This document shows positions 8,742 through 17,255 of a stretch of DNA of 64,000 nt, in pieces (the first letter of the stretch is position 1; each line of letters begins with the position of its first letter). A program made the translations under genes and the position numbers. The stretch comes from Paenibacillus lycopersici (lineage in GTDB: Bacteria > Bacillota > Bacilli > Paenibacillales > Paenibacillaceae), in assembly GCF_010119935.1 (NCBI RefSeq), contig NZ_CP048209.1:4901001-4965000 (forward strand), given 5' to 3'. The notes beneath the pieces are model-generated. The model ran no database searches. It was not told the origin of the DNA and saw only the letters and a program-made list of their open reading frames with translations.

Positions 8742-9755
8742 ATGAAAATCGCACTCATCGGCGCAGGCTCCATGGGCACCGTTCATGCGGAAGCCCATGC
8801 GCGAAACCCGCGCGCCGAGCTCGTCGGGATCGTCGATCCCCGCATCGGGACGGCTTCCGCATTGGCGGAACGGCTCGGTTCCCGCGCCTACGCTTCGCTT
8901 GATCAATTGATGGCGGCGGAATCGCCGGACGTCGTCGATATTTGCCTGCCTACGTTCATGCACAAAGAATACACGCTCCAAGCTGCCGCTCTCGGCATGC
9001 ATGTCCTCTGCGAGAAGCCGATCGCGGGCAACCTCGCCGACGCCCGCGACATGATCGAGGCATGCCGCGCGGCCGGGGTCCAGCTGTACGTCGGCCACGT
9101 CGTGCGCTTCTTCCCGGATTACGCGAAAGTCCGCGAACTGATCCGCGCCGGCGAAATCGGCGAACCGGGCACGGTCCGCGCCGAACGCGTCAGCGCGGCG
9201 CCGAGCGGCTACGACGGCTGGTACGCCGACTTCGCGCAATCCGGCGGCGTGCTGCTCGACCTCCTGCTGCATGATTTCGATTGGCTGCGCTGGACGTTCG
9301 GCGACGTCGAGCGCGTCTATGCCCGCAGCACGCTCGCTGCAGGCGACAAGACGTCTCCCGATCACGCTTTCGTTACGCTGCGTTTCAAGAGCGGCGCGAT
9401 CGGCTACGCCAACGGCTCCTGGTCCTACCCGGACGGCTTCGCGACAAGGCTGGAAGTCGCCGGCAGCGCGGGCATCCTGACCGTCAATTCGGAGGATAGC
9501 GTGACGAACCGCGCGCAGCTTTCCGCCAAGGAATCGAACCAGCCTGCCGTGCACGTGCCGCAGAGCGCGCTGGCCCGCAGCCCTTACGACGACGAATTGG
9601 CGCACTTCCTGGACTGCATCGCGGGCGGCGCAGAGCCGATCGTCACCTGCGAGGACGGCTACGAAGCGCTGCGCATCAGCCTCGCTTGCATGGAGTCCGC
9701 GCTGTCCGGCAAAGCCGTGGAAATGGATACCTTCGGAAAGGGGAATGCTGAATGA
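8742..9755 (+). CDS. Gfo/Idh/MocA family oxidoreductase (first of three in tandem)
   Basis: 337 residues. The N-terminal Rossmann fold opens with MKIALIGAGSMGTVHAE, and the family EKP motif is present (VLCEKPIAGNLADARD). The C-terminal dimerisation/substrate domain includes GGVLLDLLLHDFDWLRW, whose HDFDW carries the usual catalytic His region. Such enzymes oxidise or reduce a hydroxyl of sugars, inositols or glycosides with NAD(P). A strong AGGAGG precedes the ATG. The stop overlaps the next start by four bases (ATGA). Substrate unknown. Confidence 0.9.
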   Translation: MKIALIGAGSMGTVHAEAHARNPRAELVGIVDPRIGTASALAERLGSRAYASLDQLMAAESPDVVDICLPTFMHKEYTLQAAALGMHVLCEKPIAGNLADARDMIEACRAAGVQLYVGHVVRFFPDYAKVRELIRAGEIGEPGTVRAERVSAAPSGYDGWYADFAQSGGVLLDLLLHDFDWLRWTFGDVERVYARSTLAAGDKTSPDHAFVTLRFKSGAIGYANGSWSYPDGFATRLEVAGSAGILTVNSEDSVTNRAQLSAKESNQPAVHVPQSALARSPYDDELAHFLDCIAGGAEPIVTCEDGYEALRISLACMESALSGKAVEMDTFGKGNAE

Positions 9756-10732
9756 AAGTCGGATTATTGGGCGTTGCCCACATGCACGTTTATGCCTACG
9801 TGCACGGCCTCCGCAAGCTAGGCGTCGACATCGCCGGCGTCGCGGAAGCCGACGAAACCCGCGGCCGCCAAGCCGCCAACGATTTCAACACGGCCTGGAG
9901 CAAGGATTACGATAAGCTCCTTGCTTCGGATATCGATGCCGTCATCATATGTTCCGAGAATGCCGCGCACCGCGAGCTGGCGATCGCCGCCGCGCAAGCG
10001 GGCAAGCATATTTTATGCGAGAAGCCGTTATCCGACTCTCTCGAAGGCGCCGCGGACATCGTGCGGGCGGCCCGCAGCGCCGGCGTCAAGCTGATGACCG
10101 CCTTTCCTTGCCGCTTCCATCCTGCAGCGGCGGCAATGAAACGCGACATCGAGAGCGGCATGCTCGGCAGCATCCGCGCCATTCAGGGCACGAACCGCGG
10201 CACGATGCCGGGCGGCTGGTTCGTCGACCGCGCCAAGTCCGGCGGCGGCGCCGTAATCGACCATACCGTTCACGTCGTCGACCTGATGCGCTGGATCATG
10301 CCCGGCGCCAACGTCGCCGAAGTATACGCGGAGATCGACACGCGCTTCCACGACATTCCCGCCGACGATTGCGGCGTGCTCGTCTTCGCCTTCGACAACG
10401 GCGTCATCGCTTCGCTCGATCCGTCCTGGTCGCGGACCAAATCGTTCCCGACCTGGGGCGACGTCAGGCTCGAAATCGTCGGCAGCGCAGGGGTAAGCAA
10501 CGTCGACCTGTTCAAACAAAATATCGTCGTTCATAAGGACGACACGCTCAAGACGTCCTGGGTTAACTGGGGCTCCGACATGGATAGCGGCCTGGTCGCC
10601 TCGTTCGTCGACTGCATCAAGAACGACACGCCGCCGCCCATCTCGGGCGAAGACGGACTGGAAGCCGTGCGCGTCGCCTTGGCCGCGTACGAATCGTCGC
10701 TTCGCGGACAGCCCGTGAGGATCGGCCGATGA
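9752..10732 (+). CDS. Gfo/Idh/MocA family oxidoreductase (second of three)
   Basis: 326 residues: MKVGLLGVAHMHVYAYVHGL at the N-terminus (nucleotide-binding loop with His replacing some glycines), ILCEKPLSDSLEGAADI (EKP motif), and GGGAVIDHTVHVVDLMRW in the catalytic half (DHTVHVVD). It starts within ATGA shared with the upstream stop and ends in ATGA shared with the next start, so the three dehydrogenases are made in close stoichiometry. The HMH in place of a standard GxGxxG end suggests a different cofactor fit or specificity from its neighbour. Confidence 0.88.
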   Translation: MKVGLLGVAHMHVYAYVHGLRKLGVDIAGVAEADETRGRQAANDFNTAWSKDYDKLLASDIDAVIICSENAAHRELAIAAAQAGKHILCEKPLSDSLEGAADIVRAARSAGVKLMTAFPCRFHPAAAAMKRDIESGMLGSIRAIQGTNRGTMPGGWFVDRAKSGGGAVIDHTVHVVDLMRWIMPGANVAEVYAEIDTRFHDIPADDCGVLVFAFDNGVIASLDPSWSRTKSFPTWGDVRLEIVGSAGVSNVDLFKQNIVVHKDDTLKTSWVNWGSDMDSGLVASFVDCIKNDTPPPISGEDGLEAVRVALAAYESSLRGQPVRIGR

Positions 10733-11817
10733 GCATGATCGCGAAGAATAACCCGGAGCCGCCGCAAGCCGTACGAGCGAAGCCGCATACCCCGCGTCTT
10801 CTGCTCATCGGCACGGAAGGTTTGGAGCACTGGCGGGAGCGGCCCGGCTTCGACGTCGTCGGCATCGTCGACTCGTACGGCGAATGGCCGGAAGGCAAGC
10901 CGGACGGCCTGTCTCCGCAGCTGCTCGCATGCCCGTTGTTCGTCTCCGTCGCGGAAGCGCTGGCATCCGTCGCGCCGGACATCGCTTGCATGAGCGTGCC
11001 GAGCGCCGAGAAGACGGATCATGAAGCGACCGAGCTGCTCCTGCGCGCCGGCATCGACGTCATGGCCAAGAAGCTCCGCTTGAACGCCATGTCCGACGTG
11101 AACCGGCTGCGCGCGGCCGCGGACGCCGGTCCCGGCCGTTTGTATGTCGGCGAATTTTACCGTTACATGCCTTCCGTTCGCGCGTTAAAGCGGCTGTTGG
11201 ACCAAGGCAAGCTCGGCGCCATCGAGCAGATCACGTGGCGCTGCCTGCTTCCGATCGAACGATACGACTGGATGAGCCATTACCGCCACTTGTCGCTCGA
11301 AGATCTCAGCTATCATCATTTCAGCGTCCTGCACGATTTGTTCGGCTTCGATCCCGTTCGCGTGTACGCGCATTCGTACGCGCCTTCGTTCTCGCAGGCC
11401 GGCACGCGGACGGTCGCTTCCATGCTTGCGGAAACCGCGAATTACCGTCTTAACTACGAGACGGTCTGGTGCTCCAAGCGCAAGCCGTTCAGCTACCTCG
11501 GCGAAGTGACGTTCGAAGGCTCCCACGGCTCCGCCGTCTTGACCGATGACGGGCTGCGCATCTACTCGCCGCTCGGCCGCCGGCGTTCCGTCCCTTGCCC
11601 GCCCGCCGAATACGACGGTCCTTGGGGACCGCTCGACCATTGGCTGGAAGCGCGGCCGGACATGAGACCGGCCGCACAGGCGACCGTTCGTCCCGATGCA
11701 GCCGTCGAAGCAGCCGGCAAAGGTTCATGGCTGCCATATACGTTCGAACGATTCGAACCCGTCCTGCGGACCATCTACCGCGCGGTCGAATCCGCGGAGA
11801 CGCATACCGTGCAATAA
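10729..11817 (+). CDS. Gfo/Idh/MocA-like protein (third of three, divergent)
   Basis: 362 residues with an N-terminal extension of about 20 residues. LLLIGTEGLEHWRERPGFDVVGIVD stands where the Rossmann loop is expected but lacks a clear GxGxxG. MAKKLRLNAMSDVNRLR occupies the position of the usual EKP motif, with KK-L in place of EKP. YHHFSVLHDLFGFDPVRVYA matches the C-terminal catalytic half. The loss of the glycine loop and EKP suggests weak or altered nucleotide binding, or a non-catalytic partner of the two upstream enzymes (inference). It is translationally coupled to the preceding gene, and a strong hairpin follows the stop. Confidence 0.72.
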   Translation: MSMIAKNNPEPPQAVRAKPHTPRLLLIGTEGLEHWRERPGFDVVGIVDSYGEWPEGKPDGLSPQLLACPLFVSVAEALASVAPDIACMSVPSAEKTDHEATELLLRAGIDVMAKKLRLNAMSDVNRLRAAADAGPGRLYVGEFYRYMPSVRALKRLLDQGKLGAIEQITWRCLLPIERYDWMSHYRHLSLEDLSYHHFSVLHDLFGFDPVRVYAHSYAPSFSQAGTRTVASMLAETANYRLNYETVWCSKRKPFSYLGEVTFEGSHGSAVLTDDGLRIYSPLGRRRSVPCPPAEYDGPWGPLDHWLEARPDMRPAAQATVRPDAAVEAAGKGSWLPYTFERFEPVLRTIYRAVESAETHTVQ

Positions 11818-11822
11818 ACGAT

Positions 11823-11872
11823 GCCAAGAAGCTTCCGAGCCACCGCTCCCGCGGCGCCGGAAGCTTCTTGGC
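11823..11872 (+). terminator. perfect 15-bp hairpin after the dehydrogenase trio
   Basis: GCCAAGAAGCTTCCG (11823-11837) is exactly complementary to CGGAAGCTTCTTGGC (11858-11872), with a 20-nt GC-rich loop. Only a weak T-run (CTTT) follows, so it may be a terminator or an mRNA-stabilising structure separating this unit from the permease genes. Confidence 0.6.
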
Positions 11873-12185
11873 GCTTTGCGCGCAAGCCGCCTTGCGCCAT
11901 GCGATGCGGCCGGCGCCGATGGACGCCCCGTACCGGCCCCGTACTGCCCTGTACTGCCCCGTAAACCGCCCCATGCTTGCCCCGCCCGTACAGCCATTCG
12001 CTGCCCCCGCGCTGCCCCGAACCGCGTCAAACCCCTCTATTTTACCGGGACTGCACGCCCGTTGTCCCAAATCTTCGATTTTGTCATACGCCCCGAATGC
12101 GCATATTGTCGGGTATTGTCGCTTCTCCGCATGATCGCCCGTTTGCCATAATAGCCTCAGAACGACAAGTACACGAGGTGAACTC
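11873..12185 (+). promoter_or_regulatory. intergenic region with candidate promoter for the permease operon
   Basis: The first part (about 11925-12015) is a C-rich low-complexity stretch with repeated GTACTGCCC-like words. Further down, TTGCCATAAT (12143-12152) could be an extended -10, and direct repeats TATTGTCG (about 12105-12122) lie upstream, where a regulator could bind. No ORF in this interval looks real. Confidence 0.4.
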
Positions 12186-13106
12186 ATGGCCAATTCGCAA
12201 AGCTTCGCAAAACGATTCAAAAAGAACCGCACGCTCTTCTTCATGTCGCTGCCGGGGATCATCTACAAGTTGATTTTCGCGTACATTCCGATGCTCGGCC
12301 TGATCATTGCGTTCAAGAACTACCGTTACGATCAAGGCATCTTCGGAAGCGAGTGGGTCGGTCTCAAGAACTTCCGCTTCTTCTTCGAGAATGACAAAGC
12401 ATTCGTCATCACGCGGAACACGGTGCTCTACAACGTCGGCTTCTTCGTGCTCACGACCGTCGTGTCCGTCTTCCTGGCGATTCTGCTCAACGAGATCACG
12501 CGCAAGTTCATCAAGTTCTATCAAACCGTCATGTTCTTGCCCTACTTCTTATCCTGGGTCGTGATCAGCTACATTGTATTCGCTTTCCTGGATCACGATC
12601 ACGGCTTCGTCAACCAGCTGCTCGGCTGGCTCGGCATGGAGCACATCCCTTGGTATCAGGAAGCGAGCCGCTGGCCCTGGATTTTAAACATCGTCAGCCT
12701 ATGGAAAACGATCGGCATGCAGACGCTGATCTATTACGCCGGCGTCATCGGAATCGATACCGGCTATTACGAAGCGGCCCGCATCGACGGGGCCTCCAAG
12801 TTCCGAATGATGCGCACGATCACGATTCCGCTGCTGACGCCGCTGATCGTCATTTTCTTCATCATGGCCATGGGCGGCATATTCCGGGCCGACTTCGGAC
12901 TGTTCTACATGGTGCCGAACGATTCCAGCTTCGTCTATTCCACGACGGACGTCATCGACACGTACATTTACCGGGCGCTGCGCACGATCAACGATCTCGG
13001 GATGTCCACGGCGGTCGGGTTCTACCAGTCGCTGGTCGGCTTCGTCCTGGTGCTTGCATCGAATTTCGTCGTCAAAAAAATCAATAACGAAAACTCCATG
13101 TGGTAG
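12186..13106 (+). CDS. ABC sugar transporter permease (LplB-type)
   Basis: 306 residues with about six membrane helices. It opens with KNRTLFFMSLPGIIYKLIFAYIPM, typical of the first permease of Paenibacillus oligosaccharide importers. The EAA loop is present (YYEAARIDGASKFRMMRTIT), where the shared ATPase docks. GAGGTG precedes the ATG. The next permease follows directly and the binding protein 1 kb later. No ATP-binding gene is encoded here; in Firmicutes such importers usually share an MsmX-type ATPase encoded elsewhere. Confidence 0.92.
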   Translation: MANSQSFAKRFKKNRTLFFMSLPGIIYKLIFAYIPMLGLIIAFKNYRYDQGIFGSEWVGLKNFRFFFENDKAFVITRNTVLYNVGFFVLTTVVSVFLAILLNEITRKFIKFYQTVMFLPYFLSWVVISYIVFAFLDHDHGFVNQLLGWLGMEHIPWYQEASRWPWILNIVSLWKTIGMQTLIYYAGVIGIDTGYYEAARIDGASKFRMMRTITIPLLTPLIVIFFIMAMGGIFRADFGLFYMVPNDSSFVYSTTDVIDTYIYRALRTINDLGMSTAVGFYQSLVGFVLVLASNFVVKKINNENSMW

Positions 13107-14009
13107 GTGAGCGTCATGCATACGCAAGCAAATAGCCGCTTTTCCTGGGGGAACGCTCTCCTCCATCTGTTCTTTATTCTGTTGTCGCTCTGTTTCCTGC
13201 TTCCCTTCCTGCTCGTCGTCTCGATCGCTTTCACGGACGAGAACGCGCTGAACGCGCATGGCTACCAGTTCATCCCGAGCAAATTCAGCGCGTACGCGTT
13301 CCAGGTGCTGTTCAAAGTGCCGGAAACGATCCTTCACGCCTACGGGGTCACGATTCTCGTGACCGCGGTCGGCACCGTGCTCGGATTGCTGCTGACCGCG
13401 CTTACGTCCTACAGCATCTCGCGCAAGGACTACATGTTCCGCGGGGCGACCACGCTGTACGTCTTCTTCACGATGCTGTTCAGCGGCGGACTGGTACCGT
13501 TCTACATTCTCGTCTCCCACTACCTTCATATGAAGGACACGATCTGGGCGATGATCCTGCCGGCTATGCTCAGCCCGTTCTACATCATGATCATGAAAGG
13601 GTTTCTGGAGCAGCTGCCGACGGAAATCAACGAGTCCGCCAAAATCGACGGCGCCGGCGAATGGCGCATCTTCATGGCCATCGTCATGCCGCTGTCGGTA
13701 CCGGCCTTGACCACGATCGGGCTGTTCATCGCCTTCGGGTATTGGAACGACTGGTGGCTGCCGCTCTTGTTCATCGACGACGCGAAGCTGTTCTCCTTGC
13801 AGCAGTTGATGTACAAGATCATGAACACGATCACGTTCTTGTCGAGCAATCCCCAGATGCTGCAGTCCGGCATCAATCTGAAGCAGTTCCCGAGCTTGTC
13901 CGTCCGGATGGCGATGGTGATCGTCTCCGCCGGCCCGATGATGATCATCTTCCCGTTCTTCCAGCGCTACTTCGTATCCGGCATTACGGTCGGATCGCTG
14001 AAAGGCTAA
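13107..14009 (+). CDS. carbohydrate ABC transporter permease (LplC/YtcP-type)
   Basis: About 300 residues, six predicted membrane helices, EAA-type loop INESAKIDGAGEWRIFMAIV. It ends with YFVSGITVGSLKG, the usual C-terminus of the second permease. The start is ambiguous: GTG 13107 follows immediately after the upstream TAG, while ATG 13116 gives MHTQANSRF and could use the TAGGTGAG just before it. It pairs with the preceding permease as a heterodimer in the plasma membrane. Confidence 0.9.
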   Translation: MSVMHTQANSRFSWGNALLHLFFILLSLCFLLPFLLVVSIAFTDENALNAHGYQFIPSKFSAYAFQVLFKVPETILHAYGVTILVTAVGTVLGLLLTALTSYSISRKDYMFRGATTLYVFFTMLFSGGLVPFYILVSHYLHMKDTIWAMILPAMLSPFYIMIMKGFLEQLPTEINESAKIDGAGEWRIFMAIVMPLSVPALTTIGLFIAFGYWNDWWLPLLFIDDAKLFSLQQLMYKIMNTITFLSSNPQMLQSGINLKQFPSLSVRMAMVIVSAGPMMIIFPFFQRYFVSGITVGSLKG

Positions 14010-14129
14010 ACCAGCGGGTTGTCCTCGCTTCGTTCGCGGCCCGGTCCGCACCCGTTGCAAGACCGGCCGGCGGCGAAGCAGTTCATGCCATAGCATTATT
14101 CATTTCTTCATTCACAGGAGGGTGTCACC

Positions 14130-15653
14130 ATGAACAAAAGCAATACGGCCAAAATGCTTTCCCTGCTTGCCGCCTCTTCGCTCGTGCTTGCCGCTTGCGG
14201 CAGCAACGCCGACGACGGCGCGAAGTCCGGCAATAACGCTTCGGCGTCCGGCAGCGGCAACGCCGCGTCCGAAGCAACCGTGGAACTGGTCTGGCATTAC
14301 CCGCAGCCGCAGGCGCAAGCCGATCTGGCTTCGGTTCAAGATGCCGTCAATGCGATCACCAAGGAGAAAATCAACGCGACCGTCAAGCTCGAGCCCTACG
14401 ACTTCGGCGATTACGAGCAGAAGCTGAACACGGCCGTCGCCGGCGGCGAGCAATTCGACATCGCCTGGACGTCCAACTGGAGCTTCAACTACGTGCAGAA
14501 TACGCAGAAGGGCGCTTTCTTTGCGCTGGACGATCTGCTTGCCAAGTACGGTCCCGACTTGCAAGCCAGCATGCCTTCGTTCGTCTGGGATGCCACGAAG
14601 GTCGGCGGCAAGATCTACGGCGTGCCGAACTACCAAACGGTCACGAACCGTTCCGGCTTCTCGATCCAGCAGCGTTACCTGGACAAGTACCCGCTCGATT
14701 TGACAACGTTGAAAGCGTTCACGGACATCGAGCCGTATCTGGCGACGCTCAAGCAAGCCGAGCCGAACGAATACCCGCTGCTGATGGGCAAGGACGGCCT
14801 GTTCCTCGATACGCTGCATCCGCTCGGTTACGAGCAAATCGACGCGGGCATCGGAACGGGCGTCGGCATCAAGTCGTCCGAACCGGGCAAAGTCATCTCG
14901 CTCTTCAACACCGACGAATACAAGAACTACGTGACAACCATGCGCGATTGGTACCAGAAGGGCTACATCAAGCCTGACGTCGTATCCATCAAGAATATGA
15001 GCGAGCTGCAATCGCAAGGCAAATTCCCGGTCACGTTCGGCCTTTCCATGCCTCCCGGCGTCGAGACGAGCATCAAGAACTCGAACGGCGGCTTCGACGT
15101 CAAGACCGCGATGATCTCCGAGCCTTACGTGAGCACGAAATCGATCATCACGACGCTGAACGCGATCAACAAGGCATCCAAGCATCCCGAGAAAGCGATG
15201 GAGTTCATTAACCTGCTGAACACCGACAAAGACCTGTTCAACGCGATCAGCTTCGGCGTCGAAGGCAAGCACTACACCAAAGTGAACGACAACACGGTCA
15301 AAATCAACGATGCCGGGGGATATGCCCCGAACACGGGATGGGTCTTCGGCAATACGTTCAACGGCTACTTGCTGGACGGGCAATCGCAAGAGGTGTTCGA
15401 CGAGACGAAGAAACAGAACGAGGGCGCGACGCCTTCGCCGATCATGGGCTTCTCGCTCGACACGCAGCCGATCGCGACGGAAATCGCCAACGTGAAAGCG
15501 GTGCGCGACGAGTACGAGCCGCTGCTCGTCACGGGCAGCGTGGATCCGGCCAAGAAACTGGATGAATTCCTCGGCAAGCTGGACAAAGCCGGCCTGCCCA
15601 AGATCGTCGCCGAAGTCCAGAAGCAGCTCGACGCTTGGACGGCAAGCAAATAA
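14130..15653 (+). CDS. extracellular sugar-binding lipoprotein of the adjacent ABC importer
   Basis: 507 residues. Signal peptide with lipobox LAAC (SSLVLAACGSNAD) near residue 28, then a Ser/Gly/Ala-rich linker and a binding-protein fold beginning VELVWHYPQPQAQ. The C-terminal part (PSPIMGFSLDTQPIATEIANV, then DPAKKLDEFLGKLDKAG) matches the DUF3502-type end of LplA-like binding proteins. AGGAGG is well placed before the ATG. A 120-bp gap with GC-rich dyads separates it from the permease gene, and a terminator follows, so it closes this operon. It captures an oligosaccharide outside the membrane; ligand unknown. Confidence 0.92.
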   Translation: MNKSNTAKMLSLLAASSLVLAACGSNADDGAKSGNNASASGSGNAASEATVELVWHYPQPQAQADLASVQDAVNAITKEKINATVKLEPYDFGDYEQKLNTAVAGGEQFDIAWTSNWSFNYVQNTQKGAFFALDDLLAKYGPDLQASMPSFVWDATKVGGKIYGVPNYQTVTNRSGFSIQQRYLDKYPLDLTTLKAFTDIEPYLATLKQAEPNEYPLLMGKDGLFLDTLHPLGYEQIDAGIGTGVGIKSSEPGKVISLFNTDEYKNYVTTMRDWYQKGYIKPDVVSIKNMSELQSQGKFPVTFGLSMPPGVETSIKNSNGGFDVKTAMISEPYVSTKSIITTLNAINKASKHPEKAMEFINLLNTDKDLFNAISFGVEGKHYTKVNDNTVKINDAGGYAPNTGWVFGNTFNGYLLDGQSQEVFDETKKQNEGATPSPIMGFSLDTQPIATEIANVKAVRDEYEPLLVTGSVDPAKKLDEFLGKLDKAGLPKIVAEVQKQLDAWTASK

Positions 15654-15659
15654 GACGGC

Positions 15660-15690
15660 AGAGAGCGGGCGCGAATGCCCCGCTCTCTCT
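15660..15690 (+). terminator. intrinsic terminator after the binding-protein gene
   Basis: AGAGAGCGGG (15660-15669) pairs with CCCGCTCTCT (15679-15688), followed by CTTGCTTT. It separates the transporter operon from the amidohydrolase gene. Confidence 0.7.
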
Positions 15691-15737
15691 TGCTTTCGCG
15701 CATTGACGAATTTGGATGGATAAAGGAGGACGATTCC

Positions 15738-16481
15738 ATGCTGCTCACCCATATGAGACCGGATCAAATCAAAGCGGCCGTCGGCGCGAATACGCCCGTC
15801 ATCATGGCCGCAGGCGTCATTGAATACCACGGTTACCACCTGCCGGTCGGCACCGACATTCTGCTCGCCGGCTACGTCGCCGAAGAAGCGGCAAGGCGCA
15901 GCGGCGCCATCGTCGCGCCGCCCCTCGCTTACGGTTCTACGCTCAGCTGGGCCGGCGGTCCGGATGAAGGCGAGATCGACTTCGATCCGGGCGTCTTCCA
16001 ACGCTACGTGAAGGAAGCGCTGCGCGGCCTGCTGGCGATCGGCTTCCGCCGGATTTATATTCTCCAGCATCATCAAGGCTCCGAAGGACTGCAGTCGCTC
16101 GCCTGCCGGATGGCCGCCGCCGAGCTTGTCCGCGAGATGACGTCGAAATGGGGAACCGGCTGGGGACGGGGCGATTACCTGCAAACGCCGGAGCCGAATA
16201 TATTCGGCCTCATCCGAGTAGCCGGCCTCGATGGCTATTCCGCCTATCCGGAACCGGACGGCGAACGCATGCCCGTCGGCCATGCGGGCAAAGGCGAGAC
16301 GCAGCTCATGATGGCCGCCGCTCCCGAGACGGTGAGCCTGGAGCGCTTGTCGATGCACGACGGACCGCTCCCCGATTGGCTGCTCGATACCTTGGAAGCG
16401 ACGGAAGCCGAAGGCCGCCGCTGGATCGACTTCTGCATCGACGGCTGGGCGCGCGAACTGTCGGCCAACGGTAAGAAGTGA
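15738..16481 (+). CDS. creatininase-family metal-dependent amidohydrolase
   Basis: 247 residues from ATG 15738, preceded by AAAGGAGG at ideal spacing; the longer reading from 15675 starts inside the terminator and is rejected. Creatininase-fold metal motifs are EYHGYHLPVGTD (residues about 29-40) and GHAGKGETQLM near 185. The usual HGGN motif is replaced by LQHHQGSEG, so the active site differs from classical creatininases. Relatives act on cyclic amides, lactam-like rings, or remain uncharacterised in sugar clusters. It lies just after an importer operon, suggesting a role in the same catabolic pathway (inference). Confidence 0.8.
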   Translation: MLLTHMRPDQIKAAVGANTPVIMAAGVIEYHGYHLPVGTDILLAGYVAEEAARRSGAIVAPPLAYGSTLSWAGGPDEGEIDFDPGVFQRYVKEALRGLLAIGFRRIYILQHHQGSEGLQSLACRMAAAELVREMTSKWGTGWGRGDYLQTPEPNIFGLIRVAGLDGYSAYPEPDGERMPVGHAGKGETQLMMAAAPETVSLERLSMHDGPLPDWLLDTLEATEAEGRRWIDFCIDGWARELSANGKK

Positions 16482-16529
16482 GACGGCAAATTCCCGAGCG
16501 CCGCCGTACGAGCGGCATGATCCGCTAAT

Positions 16530-16549
16530 CCGCCGCCTCGGGGCGGCGG
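16530..16549. terminator. GC hairpin between the convergent creatininase and VOC genes
   Basis: CCGCCGCC (16530-16537) and GGCGGCGG (16542-16549) form an 8-bp stem with a 4-nt loop. No clear T-run on either side. Confidence 0.35.
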
Positions 16550-16597
16550 CGCGGTTTCGCGGGCTATAACGGCTTGTCGAGCCGCCGCCAACGCCGC

Positions 16598-17050
16598 CTA
16601 TCGATTACCGAGTTGTTCCGCCAGCCCGATTAGAAGTCCTTCGGTTCCGCGAATGTAGCAGAGCCGATACGAGTCCCCGTACTGAACCACTTCGCCGACG
16701 AGCTGAGCGCCGCGCTTCGCGAGTCTGGCTACCAATTCGTCAATGTCCGCAACGGTGAACATGACGCGCAGATAACCGAGGGCATTCACGGGAGCGGTCC
16801 GGTGATCCGCTATCGCGGGCGGGGTGAGAAATCGCGAAAGCTCAAGCCGGCTGTGTCCGTCCGGGGTAACCATCATAGCAATCTCTACGCGCTGCGAACC
16901 CAGCCCGGTTACGCGGCCGGCCCATTCGCCTTCGACAGTGGTTCGTCCTTCGAGCTTCAAGCCAATCTCCTCGAAGAAAGAAATGGCGTCATCCAGAGAT
17001 TCGACAACGATACCGACGTTGTCCATTCGCAGTAATTTGTTATTTGCCAT
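16598..17050 (-). CDS. VOC superfamily (glyoxalase/bleomycin-resistance-like) protein
   Basis: 150 residues, the size of a single-chain two-module VOC protein. It opens LLRMDNVGIVVESLDDAISFFEEIGLKLEGR (beta-alpha-beta module start) and ends YRLCYIRGTEGLLIGLAEQLG, where the terminal metal-ligand Glu of this family sits. The internal SRLELSRFLTPP supplies another acidic ligand position. GGGAGATGAAACG precedes the ATG. It may isomerise, bind or modify a small molecule; members of this clade are mostly uncharacterised. Standalone gene on the minus strand. Confidence 0.8.
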   Translation of the reverse strand: MANNKLLRMDNVGIVVESLDDAISFFEEIGLKLEGRTTVEGEWAGRVTGLGSQRVEIAMMVTPDGHSRLELSRFLTPPAIADHRTAPVNALGYLRVMFTVADIDELVARLAKRGAQLVGEVVQYGDSYRLCYIRGTEGLLIGLAEQLGNR

Positions 17051-17204
17051 CGTTTCATCTCCCTATATGTGCAAATTTAGTATCTGATCCTCTTCGTCTC
17101 TATTCTAACAGGAATAATCATTTATCCAACATCTGCCGGCGCGGCACCTCCTCAAACGGGAAATCCGAACTTTGCAGACAGCGGAGCCGCGCACAACGGA
17201 CAAA

Positions 17205-17230
17205 CAGGCACCGAGCGAACTCGATGCCTG
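17205..17230 (-). terminator. terminator of the SLH repeat-protein gene
   Basis: Stem CAGGCA-x-CGAG / CTCG-x-TGCCTG with a 4-nt loop, 26 bp after the stop. Read on the minus strand it is followed by TTTGT; the plus-strand side also has a T-rich flank, so it may work in both directions. Confidence 0.7.
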
Positions 17231-17255
17231 CTTCTCTTTTTGCGGACGACAACCG

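Noticed and set aside
11818..12185. Small ORFs between the dehydrogenase trio and the permease gene
   Set aside because: C-rich low-complexity sequence following a perfect hairpin; no ribosome binding site or domain.
14112..16358. Long minus-strand ORF (748 codons) across the second binding protein and the creatininase gene
   Set aside because: It spans an intergenic terminator and is antisense to two well-supported genes; translation shows no domain.
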